This document shows, one piece after another, positions 1-6,349 of a stretch of 9,184 nt of DNA. The first letter of the stretch is position 1; every line of letters begins with the position of its first letter. Below the pieces are notes generated by a model, which was not told the origin of the DNA, did not search any database, and saw only the letters and a list, made by a program, of their open reading frames with translations. The stretch lies in contig JAUQPQ010000065.1 in the NCBI GenBank assembly GCA_030550295.1, forward strand, positions 1-9,184, written 5' to 3'. The DNA is from Chloroflexota bacterium. GTDB lineage: Bacteria; Chloroflexota; Dehalococcoidia; SM23-28-2; HRBIN24. The position numbers and the translations under genes are program-made.

Positions 1-365
1 GGGTAGGCTTCTTGGACGACGAGGAGGGGGCCGTATATAAGCTAGTGCGCAAATGGCAGGTGGCCTTGCCGCTTCACCCTGAATTTGGCACTCACCCCAA
101 CGTCTACTACGTGCCCCCCCTTGCGCCGCCTCCCTTCGATGAGGACGGGGCACCTCGGTGGGATGGCCATCGCATTCCCCTGGACTACTTGCGTCAGCTA
201 TTCGGCCCCCAGGTGGAGGAGGCCTTGGCCACCCTTAAGGCGGAGTTGGAGAAGAGGCGCCAACGCCCCAAGGAGCCTTCAGAGCTTATGGACATACTTA
301 TTTCCTTCCGCTTCCAGGAACTTTTGGGACCTTTCGCTAAAGACCCAGGGGGAGCAGTGCCATAA
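1..365 (+). CDS. Type II DMSO-reductase-family iron-sulfur beta subunit, C-terminal fragment (NarH/EbdB/SerB-like)
   Basis: Only the last 120 residues are in the window; the frame is open to the left edge, so the gene begins upstream. Visible near the edge are GFLDDEEGAVYKLVRKWQ and then ALPLHPEFGTHPNVYYVPP, and later IPLDYLRQLFG and SELMDILISFRF. These match the C-terminal region of electron-transfer beta subunits of type II molybdoenzymes (nitrate reductase NarH, ethylbenzene dehydrogenase EbdB, selenate reductase SerB), from family knowledge. In that family the subunit carries four Fe-S clusters and passes electrons between the alpha subunit and the membrane or a haem subunit. The cluster-binding cysteines would lie upstream and cannot be checked here. 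The TTG at 12 is an internal codon, not a start. The stop TAA shares one base with the ATG of the next gene (TAATG), which implies translational coupling. The substrate class cannot be decided from this fragment. Confidence 0.88.
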   Translation, partial: VGFLDDEEGAVYKLVRKWQVALPLHPEFGTHPNVYYVPPLAPPPFDEDGAPRWDGHRIPLDYLRQLFGPQVEEALATLKAELEKRRQRPKEPSELMDILISFRFQELLGPFAKDPGGAVP

Positions 366-988
366 TGACGCAGCTGGAGATAAAAAGGCCAGAGGCGTTA
401 AAGGCAGGGGCAAGGAGCATCCTTTATGCCTTCTTAGCTGGTGCCTTTCGCTACCCAGAAGACGAGTCGTGGGCCCAGCTCTACTCCTTGGCCCAAGGGG
501 CTATGGCCCATTTGCCCTATACGGTACAGTTCCCCTCTCTATATCCCCCCAGGGCCGAGGACTACGTCCATGCCTTCGAGGTGGGAGGGCATTACGGCGC
601 CCCGTGCTTTATCTATGAAGGGGAATATGGCGGCGGACGCCTCAAGGTGATGGAGGACGCACTGCGCTTTTACGATTGGTTCCAGCTGGAGCCCGTTCAA
701 GAAGACGGGAAACGGGAGCGCCCCGACTTCCTAGCCACTGAGCTGGAATTTATGCACTTCCTCACCTTCCAGGAGGCATCGGCCCTAGAGGCCAATGGTG
801 ATCCTCGTCCCTATCGATTGGCCCAAAGGGAGTTCCTCCGTTTCCACCTGATGGAGTTTGTGCAGGCCTTAGCCTCGCATCTGGCTGGTATGAACGTCCC
901 CTTTTATTCGGCAGTGGCCTCCCTTGCCCGCGATACCTGTTCCCAGGACCTGCGCTACCTCGATAACCTGCTAGGAGTAGCCAGATGA
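365..988 (+). CDS. TorD/NarJ-type molybdoenzyme assembly chaperone
   Basis: A 207-residue, probably all-helical cytoplasmic protein of the TorD/DmsD/NarJ family. In this family it binds the apo catalytic subunit, aids molybdenum-cofactor insertion and holds back export or membrane docking. Supporting signs are an N-terminal FLAGAFRYPED segment (about 23-33), the Y-E-G-E-Y segment followed by VMEDALRFYDWFQL (about 84-108), and RPDFLATELEFMHFL (119-133), the equivalent of the family's P-D-H-hydrophobic-x2-E-L-E-F-M signature. Length is typical. A purine-rich ribosome site AGGGGGAG (347-354) lies 10 nt before the ATG. The gene sits between the beta and alpha subunit genes, overlapping beta by 1 nt and alpha by 4 nt, so its client is almost certainly the 933-residue alpha subunit. 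The beta-chaperone-alpha order is not the common alpha-beta-chaperone order. The chaperone at the right end of the window is a separate, divergent copy. Confidence 0.9.
   Translation: MTQLEIKRPEALKAGARSILYAFLAGAFRYPEDESWAQLYSLAQGAMAHLPYTVQFPSLYPPRAEDYVHAFEVGGHYGAPCFIYEGEYGGGRLKVMEDALRFYDWFQLEPVQEDGKRERPDFLATELEFMHFLTFQEASALEANGDPRPYRLAQREFLRFHLMEFVQALASHLAGMNVPFYSAVASLARDTCSQDLRYLDNLLGVAR
973..977 (+). promoter_or_regulatory. Ribosome binding site of the alpha subunit
   Basis: AGGAG lies 7 nt before the ATG at 985, inside the end of the chaperone gene. It matters because the alpha subunit overlaps the chaperone stop (ATGA) and an in-frame TAA at 964-966 blocks any longer start. Together these fix the N-terminus and hence the absence of a leader peptide. 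Confidence 0.75.
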
Positions 989-3786
989 AGCTCTCCCTCC
1001 ATTTAGTCCATCTGGAGGCCCCCCAGGAGCTTTCCCAAATCGACCACTTCGACGTGTGGGAGATGCGCCGCCGGCCCATCCGCTGGGATCGGGTGGTGAA
1101 GGTGACCCACCCTATAGACTGCGCTTTCAATTGGGTGTGCGCCTTCAACGCCTTCGTATGGAAGGGGGTAGTGCTGCGGGAAGAGCAGGCAGCTAACTAC
1201 CCACCCCCCAACGATCCCAGGTGCCCCGACCTGAACCCTAGGGGATGTAACAAGGGGGTGGCTTTTGCCCAGCGCATGTATGATCCTACTCGCATTAAGC
1301 ACCCGTATAAGCGCACTGGCGAACGTGGAGAGGGGCGATGGCAACGTATCTCCTGGGACCAAGCCCTAGACGAGATAGCGGAAAAGCTGTTGGACATCAT
1401 CCTCACTGACGGCCCCAAGACGATCTTTCGCGATGGAGGCATCCAAGGCCACGGCTCGCGGGCGGGCTGGTCCCTGTGCGGCTTCCCTGCCTCCAGCATC
1501 AACATCGAGCTGGGTGATGAGCACCAAGGGGCTTTAGAGACATTCGGCAACTCAGGCTTTGGCCACTCCGATGATAACGCCATGTACACAGACCTCATCA
1601 TGGTATGGGGGGGTAATCCAGCCTATAGCCAGATCACCAACTACCACTACATCACTGAAGGGCGCTACAACGGGGCCAAAGTAGTAGTCATCTGCCCCGA
1701 TTATAGCGCCAGCGCCCTCTGCGCCGACGAGTGGGTCCCGGTGCGTCCGGGCACTGATGCGGCCCTGGCCCTGGGCATGGCCCAAGTCATCATCGAGGAG
1801 GGGCTCTACAACAAGGCCTTCGTCCAGGAGCAGACTGACCTACCCCTCCTGGTGCGCACCGATAACGGGAGGTTTTTGCGGGAGAGAGATGTGAGGCGTG
1901 GCGGGGCCGATTACATCTATTTTGTATACGATCAGGCCTCAGGGCGCATAGCCCCCGCCCCCTACAAAACGCTAGACCTGGGAGGTATAGACCCTGCCCT
2001 GGAGGGAGAATACGAAGTTGAGACCCTGGCAGGGCGGGTGAAGGTGCGTCCTGTCTTCTCCCTCCTCAAGGAGATGCTAGACCAGAACTATAGGCCGGAG
2101 CGGGCCTCAGCCATGTGTGGCGTCCCAGCCCAGACGATCCGGCGCCTGGCCAGGGAGTTCGCCACTGCCCAAGGGGTCATCAACATAGCCACCTTCAATA
2201 TCAATAAGTACTACCACGGAAACCTCATGGAGCGCGCCATCATCTACCTCTGGGCCCTGTGCGGACATCTGGGGCGCAAGGGGGCATCATATGGGGCCAT
2301 GCAGATGCCATTCATACCCGATAGGGCAGTAGGTACCTGGCAAAGGCCTGCCCATGACCTAGTCCCCAGGCTGGTAAACCACCCTAATTACCCCTACTGG
2401 CGGGAACGCGGCTTTGATGACTACCGTATCCTGCGGGAGCTGGCGCGGGAGAATCCCCAAAGCGAGTTCAGCATGTACCCTACGCCCTTCCTTTGGTTCT
2501 TCCATGCCGGCCAGCTAGAGCTGAGCAAGCGCTACAACTCCTGGGACCCTCATCTGAAACGTCCCCTAGAGGAATATTTGCGGGAGGGGCTAGAGCGCAA
2601 TCAGGCCCACACTGCCAAAAAGGTTTGGCCTCCCCCAGGCAAAGAGCCCAGAGCCCTTTTCGTTTGGGGAGGAGATGTGGTGCGGAGGGTGCGGGCTAAC
2701 CAGTACCTAGTGAAGGAGCTCTTCCCAAAGCTTCAGCTCCTGGTTACTATCGATTTCCGTTGGAACGGCTCCGCCCTCTATTCAGACTACGTCCTTCCTG
2801 CCTGCGGGTTCTATGAGCACACTTACGATGCCACCTTTGGCGTCTTCAACTTCAATGCCTTCCACTTCAGCTTCAAGGCGGTAGAACCCCTCTACGAGAG
2901 CAAGAGCGATTGGTGGATCATCGTCATGCTGGTACGCCGACTGGCGGAGAAGGCGCGTCAGCGAGGCATCGTGTCCGTCCGCGATCCTGATACAGGGGAG
3001 GAGATACCCATAGGTTCCTTAGATACTGCCCTCACCGGGGCTGACATCTACACGGAGGAGGACGAGGAGGCCCTCACCCGTGATGCTTATCTCTCCTCCA
3101 CCAACCTCGAGTTGGTGGAGTGGGAGGAGGTGGAGCGTAGAGGGCACGTACGCTTTACTGAGCCTGGTCTCCTTACCACCTTGGCTGGCGACGTTTCCTT
3201 AGGGGAGCCTATCGTGCCTCTCACCCGTCACGTGAGAGACAAGGTGCCCTACGAGACGGCTACAGGACGGATCCAGTTCTACATCGATCACCCTTGGTAC
3301 CTTGAGCTGGGGGAGGGGTTCGCCTGCTTTAAAGAACCTATAAAGGCTGGTGGCGACTACCCGATACAGCTGTTGGGAGGCCATTCCCGTTGGAGCATCA
3401 ACTCAGTATGGGCTGATGATGCGCTCCTCCTGCAGCTACAGCGGGGGGAACCCCTTTTATGGCTTAGCCCTGTCGATGCCCAGGCCCGCGGCATCGAGGA
3501 CGGGGACTTAGTGGAGGCCTTCAACGATGTGGGGAGTTTCCAGGCGCGGGCAGTGGTGGCTCCAAGGGTCCCTCCAGGGGTGGCCCTCATCTATCATCAA
3601 TGGACGGCATACCAGTTCCCAGGCTGGCGCCATTTCCAGCAGGTAATGCCTAACCCCTTCAACCCCGTAGAGTACGCGCCAGCTACCGGGACGGATTATC
3701 CCAACGTCGCCATGGAAGGGCCCTCGGGTGCCCCGGGTGGCAATGACCGCGACACCAGGGTAGATGTGCGCAAGGTGCCTCCATGA
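985..3786 (+). CDS. Molybdopterin (Mo-bisMGD) oxidoreductase alpha subunit, type II DMSO-reductase family, no Tat signal
   Basis: A 933-residue catalytic subunit. The N-terminal Fe-S (FS0) motif reads H42-x3-C46-x5-C52-x35-C88, with an extra C80; the His ligand is typical of type II enzymes such as NarG, EbdA, DdhA and SerA. Next come PRGCNKG and RMYDPTR (about 85-103) and ERGEGRWQRISWDQAL, the standard entry to the Mo-cofactor domains. ELGDEHQGA (175-183) holds D178, the likely Mo-ligand Asp of this family. VWGGNP (207-212) and the VVVICPDYSASALCADEWVP stretch bind cofactor. The C-terminal domain has GGHSRWSINSVWADD, RGIEDGDLVEAFND and a closing DTRVDVRKV, so the gene is complete. Residues 1-41 have three arginines (28-30) but no hydrophobic stretch after them, so there is no Tat leader; with the in-frame stop upstream this suggests a cytoplasmic active site. 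The stop overlaps the membrane-protein start (ATGA). Sure of family; substrate and direction (nitrate, selenate or (per)chlorate reduction, or anaerobic hydroxylation) not resolved. Confidence 0.93.
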   Translation: MKLSLHLVHLEAPQELSQIDHFDVWEMRRRPIRWDRVVKVTHPIDCAFNWVCAFNAFVWKGVVLREEQAANYPPPNDPRCPDLNPRGCNKGVAFAQRMYDPTRIKHPYKRTGERGEGRWQRISWDQALDEIAEKLLDIILTDGPKTIFRDGGIQGHGSRAGWSLCGFPASSINIELGDEHQGALETFGNSGFGHSDDNAMYTDLIMVWGGNPAYSQITNYHYITEGRYNGAKVVVICPDYSASALCADEWVPVRPGTDAALALGMAQVIIEEGLYNKAFVQEQTDLPLLVRTDNGRFLRERDVRRGGADYIYFVYDQASGRIAPAPYKTLDLGGIDPALEGEYEVETLAGRVKVRPVFSLLKEMLDQNYRPERASAMCGVPAQTIRRLAREFATAQGVINIATFNINKYYHGNLMERAIIYLWALCGHLGRKGASYGAMQMPFIPDRAVGTWQRPAHDLVPRLVNHPNYPYWRERGFDDYRILRELARENPQSEFSMYPTPFLWFFHAGQLELSKRYNSWDPHLKRPLEEYLREGLERNQAHTAKKVWPPPGKEPRALFVWGGDVVRRVRANQYLVKELFPKLQLLVTIDFRWNGSALYSDYVLPACGFYEHTYDATFGVFNFNAFHFSFKAVEPLYESKSDWWIIVMLVRRLAEKARQRGIVSVRDPDTGEEIPIGSLDTALTGADIYTEEDEEALTRDAYLSSTNLELVEWEEVERRGHVRFTEPGLLTTLAGDVSLGEPIVPLTRHVRDKVPYETATGRIQFYIDHPWYLELGEGFACFKEPIKAGGDYPIQLLGGHSRWSINSVWADDALLLQLQRGEPLLWLSPVDAQARGIEDGDLVEAFNDVGSFQARAVVAPRVPPGVALIYHQWTAYQFPGWRHFQQVMPNPFNPVEYAPATGTDYPNVAMEGPSGAPGGNDRDTRVDVRKVPP

Positions 3787-4322
3787 CGGAGTCCGATTGG
3801 CTGAAGCTTCTGCGTGCTATCCACATCGCCAGCTTCGTTATCTTCATAGGGGGCGAGTTCTTTAGTTACTTCTTGGTACGTCCCACCCTACGCCGTATCC
3901 CTCCTCCACAGGCAGCAGTGGTGGAGCAGCGGTTGGGAAACTTGTCGGTCTACCTCTTCGGAGGGGCACTAACGCTTTTAGGCGTTACAGGCCTTCTCCG
4001 CCTTTATCTCATGTACGATGGCTTGGGCATTTTGGGCGATATCAACTTCTACTCTTCTAGGTATGGGAGGGCCATCACCATTATGTACTCATGTTGGTTT
4101 TTGGCCTTTTTAGTATACCTTTTTCTGGCCTTCTATCTGCGCCCCATCGTTCTCCATAGGCTTAGACCGGAGGCGAACCCTGGGGCACGGGAGCTTGGCC
4201 TCCTAAGGATGAGGAGGGATACGGCCGCCCTATGGATATACAGGACGCGCCTGACTATCCTTATCTTGGGGATTGGGGCTGCGGTTGGGGGGATGGTAGC
4301 ACCTTTGGGAGGCCTGTTCTGA
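3783..4322 (+). CDS. Small four-helix membrane protein, putative anchor or quinone-side subunit of the molybdoenzyme
   Basis: A 179-residue integral membrane protein. Hydrophobic segments are at about 12-32, 54-76, 98-119 and 156-175, with basic loops (R33-R38, R120-R128, R142-R145) that suggest orientation by the positive-inside rule. The start LLRAIHIASFVIFIGGEFF resembles CopD-like or DUF2269-like membrane proteins, in which the first-helix His follows an L-x-x-H-x-x pattern. Only two histidines exist, H14 at the start of helix 1 and H125 just after helix 3; they could ligate haem b, but this is unproven. It is not recognisably NarI (five helices, several His) nor the soluble haem-b gamma subunit of EbdC/DdhC/SerC enzymes. 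It overlaps the alpha gene by 4 nt, with a weak AAGGTG site (3772-3777) 5 nt before the ATG. Coupling to alpha makes an anchor or quinol-linked role the best guess. An unrelated membrane function is possible. Confidence 0.72.
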   Translation: MTESDWLKLLRAIHIASFVIFIGGEFFSYFLVRPTLRRIPPPQAAVVEQRLGNLSVYLFGGALTLLGVTGLLRLYLMYDGLGILGDINFYSSRYGRAITIMYSCWFLAFLVYLFLAFYLRPIVLHRLRPEANPGARELGLLRMRRDTAALWIYRTRLTILILGIGAAVGGMVAPLGGLF

Positions 4323-4325
4323 GCT

Positions 4326-5021
4326 ATGGAGCTGGTTGTCCAGCTGGAAAGAGCTCTACCTGATGGCTCCCGCTACCAGAGGTTGGGGCCTAAGGAGCTA
4401 GGGGGCTATGCCTTGGCCCTAGCCCGTTGTTGGCGGCTTGCTGGCCTTGAGAGGGGAGACCGGGTCATGATCATGGACTTTGGATGCAGCCCCCTTAGCT
4501 ACCTCGCTTCGTCAATGTATTGCCCCTTCTTGCGCCGAGGAGCTGCGGAGATGGTGGGCTGCATTCCCGTATGCAATGATGGCGTGGGCACTGTCATCCC
4601 TAGGGCTATTAGGATGATTGAAGTTTTACAGCCCCGCGTCGTCTATCTGCGTGGTGACCTGGTGCCTCCCCTCTTACAGGCGCTGCAAGAAACACGCTTA
4701 TGTGTGCGCACGTGGGTGGTGGGGGCAGAGGAAGCGGTGCCCTCGGCTGCCGATCTGGACCGGCTCGCTCAGGCCTCTGGTGGGGAAGTGCTAGGGCTGG
4801 TGCGCTTGGATGCTGCCCTCTTTATGGCCCAGCAATGTTCTCGTTGTCGGGCCTTTCATGTTTGGACGGACATCTATCGGGTGTGGGAAGATAGGGGTTG
4901 CCTTGCAACGGCCCCACGTTTCTCCCCAGACAGATCCTATGTGAGTAGCTTGCCCTTGAGGATAGTAAAGGGGATGTGTAGGCAGGGGCCTCGCCATATC
5001 CGGCTAGCTCTCCTACCCTAG
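4326..5021 (+). CDS. Short PaaK/AMP-binding-like protein lacking the central nucleotide-binding region
   Basis: A 231-residue protein starting 3 nt after the membrane gene, with GGGAGG (4307-4312) as a rather distant ribosome site. Residues 15-50 (SRYQRLGPKELGGYALALA, then LERGDRVMIM) resemble the start of the adenylate-forming fold. Residues 75-120 (MVGCIPVCNDG, then MIEVLQPRVVYLRGDLVPPLLQAL) resemble the PaaK-type helix-strand run ending in a 'lkPtv' strand. Residues 177-213 (FHVWTDIYRV, then YVSSLPLRIV) resemble the PaaK block normally written as H-V-W-x-D-x-Y and the strand before the R-Y-x-T-G-D loop. What is missing is the Ser/Thr/Gly P-loop, the Y-G-x-x-E motif, the TGD aspartate and the C-terminal lid with its lysine, so catalysis on its own is unlikely. 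It is an intact, well-spaced operon member, which argues against a decaying pseudogene. It may be a partner or scaffold of the next gene. The fold assignment is by eye and tentative. Confidence 0.6.
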   Translation: MELVVQLERALPDGSRYQRLGPKELGGYALALARCWRLAGLERGDRVMIMDFGCSPLSYLASSMYCPFLRRGAAEMVGCIPVCNDGVGTVIPRAIRMIEVLQPRVVYLRGDLVPPLLQALQETRLCVRTWVVGAEEAVPSAADLDRLAQASGGEVLGLVRLDAALFMAQQCSRCRAFHVWTDIYRVWEDRGCLATAPRFSPDRSYVSSLPLRIVKGMCRQGPRHIRLALLP

Positions 5022-5032
5022 AGGGCCCCCAG

Positions 5033-6349
5033 ATGGCAGTGGCTGAACCCTTTGACGAGAAAGACCTTTGGCCTACTGAGAGGCTGTGGGCAATGGCGTG
5101 GCGTCGCCTAAAAAGGGTGTTGGGGCACGCCTACCAGCGCCTTCCCTTCTACCGTAAGCGTTTTGAGGCGGCCGATATTACGCCCGACGACATTCGTACC
5201 CCCTCCGACCTGGCACGTCTACCCCTCCTTACTAAGGCCGAGGTGTTGGCCCTCCAGGCCCAGGGGGAAGCCCCCTTCTTTGGCATGGAGTGGTGGGCGC
5301 GGCAGGAACCTTCCGTGTTCTTGCTCAGCTCTGGCACTGTAGGCACAGCCCTCCTGTGGGAGCCGTGGTCCAAGATGTGGCGCCGTTCCCTGGCCTGTGC
5401 CCGCGCCTACTGGCACATGGGACTGCGGCCAGGAATGAAGGCCCTCATCGTAGCCCCTAGCTGGCACCTGGTATCCCTGTTAGACCGTATGGTGTTCGAG
5501 CTTATAATCCCGTGTGAGGCCGTAATTGTACCTTGGGGGACCCATTTGCCCTTATATGCCGGCCCCCTTCTAGATACCATCCTCGATCAAAGGCCCCACT
5601 TCGTTAACATGTTCCTACCCATGCTCTATGCCCTCCTGGCCGAATGTCGGCTGAGGGGCGTTGACCCCAAAGAGGCCTTCTCCAGCTTCCGCACCTTAGG
5701 GGTTACGGGGGCTGGCATGACCCTTAAAGCTTGGCAGGAGCTGGACAAGGTGGTAGGAGAGGGTAAACTGCTTGAAGGCTACGGTCATGCGGAGGCAGTG
5801 GTAAGCAACGGCTGTCGTGAGCGGCTGGGCCATCATCTAATGCTTGAATCGGCCTATGTGGAGGTGGTGGATCCCCAATCTGGAACCCCTTTGCCCCCAG
5901 GGAAGAGGGGCCTAATAGTGAGCACCGTCCTAATACCTCAGGGTTCCCTTTACATACGTTTCGCACCAGGCGACATCGGCGAGCTTTTGCCTGAACCTTG
6001 CCCCTGTGGCCTGCCTTGGCCCTTGATAGAGGTATACGGCCGCATAGAGGACCAAGTGCAGGTTGGTCATCTCACCTTGTTGCCCTATGATGTACGTACA
6101 TGTCTGGACGAGGTTCAAGAGCTGGTAGCAGTTTCAGGGGCAGTGGTGCGGCGGCGGGTGCCGCTTCCGTACCTGGAGGTGTTGATGGAAAGGCCGCCCG
6201 GGGCAAACGTATCTGCTTTGGAGCAAAGGATAAAGGAGGTCATAGGGCGAGAACTGGGACTGGAAGTGAAAATATACTGGGCCCAGGCCTTACCGGCACG
6301 CTGGAAGGGGACGCCTGTAATAGAAGAGGAGGAGCTTCGGAATGTCTAA
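5033..6349 (+). CDS. Phenylacetate-CoA-ligase-like (PaaK-type) adenylate-forming enzyme
   Basis: A 438-residue protein, the usual length for PaaK-type ligases, which activate a carboxylic acid with ATP and then transfer it to CoA in the cytoplasm. Motifs in order: the N-terminal LKRVLGHAYQRLPFYRKRF and LARLPLLTKAEV blocks (about 26-71); a P-loop SSGTVGT at 99-105, in place of SSGTTGK with the last Lys changed; YGHAE at 250-254 with the acyl-adenylate Glu (E254); RFAPGDIGEL (309-318) with the ribose-binding Asp D314; CPCG (323-326) before the hinge GRIEDQV (336-342); and a C-terminal lid with K425 in PARWKG, plausibly the adenylation lysine. AGAGGG (5020-5025) is 7 nt before the ATG. It is the only one of the three adenylation-related genes here with a near-complete active site. 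The substrate is unknown; an aromatic or other acid is the family expectation. It could also be a non-CoA adenylating enzyme, given the altered P-loop. Confidence 0.85.
   Translation: MAVAEPFDEKDLWPTERLWAMAWRRLKRVLGHAYQRLPFYRKRFEAADITPDDIRTPSDLARLPLLTKAEVLALQAQGEAPFFGMEWWARQEPSVFLLSSGTVGTALLWEPWSKMWRRSLACARAYWHMGLRPGMKALIVAPSWHLVSLLDRMVFELIIPCEAVIVPWGTHLPLYAGPLLDTILDQRPHFVNMFLPMLYALLAECRLRGVDPKEAFSSFRTLGVTGAGMTLKAWQELDKVVGEGKLLEGYGHAEAVVSNGCRERLGHHLMLESAYVEVVDPQSGTPLPPGKRGLIVSTVLIPQGSLYIRFAPGDIGELLPEPCPCGLPWPLIEVYGRIEDQVQVGHLTLLPYDVRTCLDEVQELVAVSGAVVRRRVPLPYLEVLMERPPGANVSALEQRIKEVIGRELGLEVKIYWAQALPARWKGTPVIEEEELRNV
6325..6334 (+). promoter_or_regulatory. Strong Shine-Dalgarno site for the downstream ANL-like gene
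   Basis: AGAGGAGGAG contains a full AGGAGG core (6327-6332), 9 nt before the ATG at 6342, and lies within the last codons of the ligase gene. It is the best ribosome site on the plus strand, and supports the 8-nt-overlapping start and real translation of a protein that looks catalytically dead. Confidence 0.8.

Noticed and set aside
113..120. C-homopolymer in the beta subunit as a possible sequencing frameshift
   Set aside because: The frame continues through family-matching residues on both sides (NVYYVPP before, RIPLDYLRQLFG after).
85..618. 177-aa open frame overlapping the beta subunit and chaperone
   Set aside because: It lies out of frame over two well-supported genes and its Arg/Pro/Trp-rich translation has no recognisable domain.
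762..1148. Minus-strand 128-aa open frame across the chaperone/alpha junction
   Set aside because: Antisense shadow of two conserved coding regions in GC-rich DNA, with low-complexity basic translation.
4265..4296. G-run tract (GGGG, GGGG, GGGGGG) that could suggest a G-quadruplex
   Set aside because: Only three clear G-runs, with an 8-nt loop, inside a Gly-rich membrane helix; explained by coding sequence.
4326..6349. The 231-aa and 438-aa genes as one frameshifted ligase
   Set aside because: The 438-aa gene already has a complete PaaK-type N-terminus, its own ATG and ribosome site, so the upstream gene is additional rather than its missing part.
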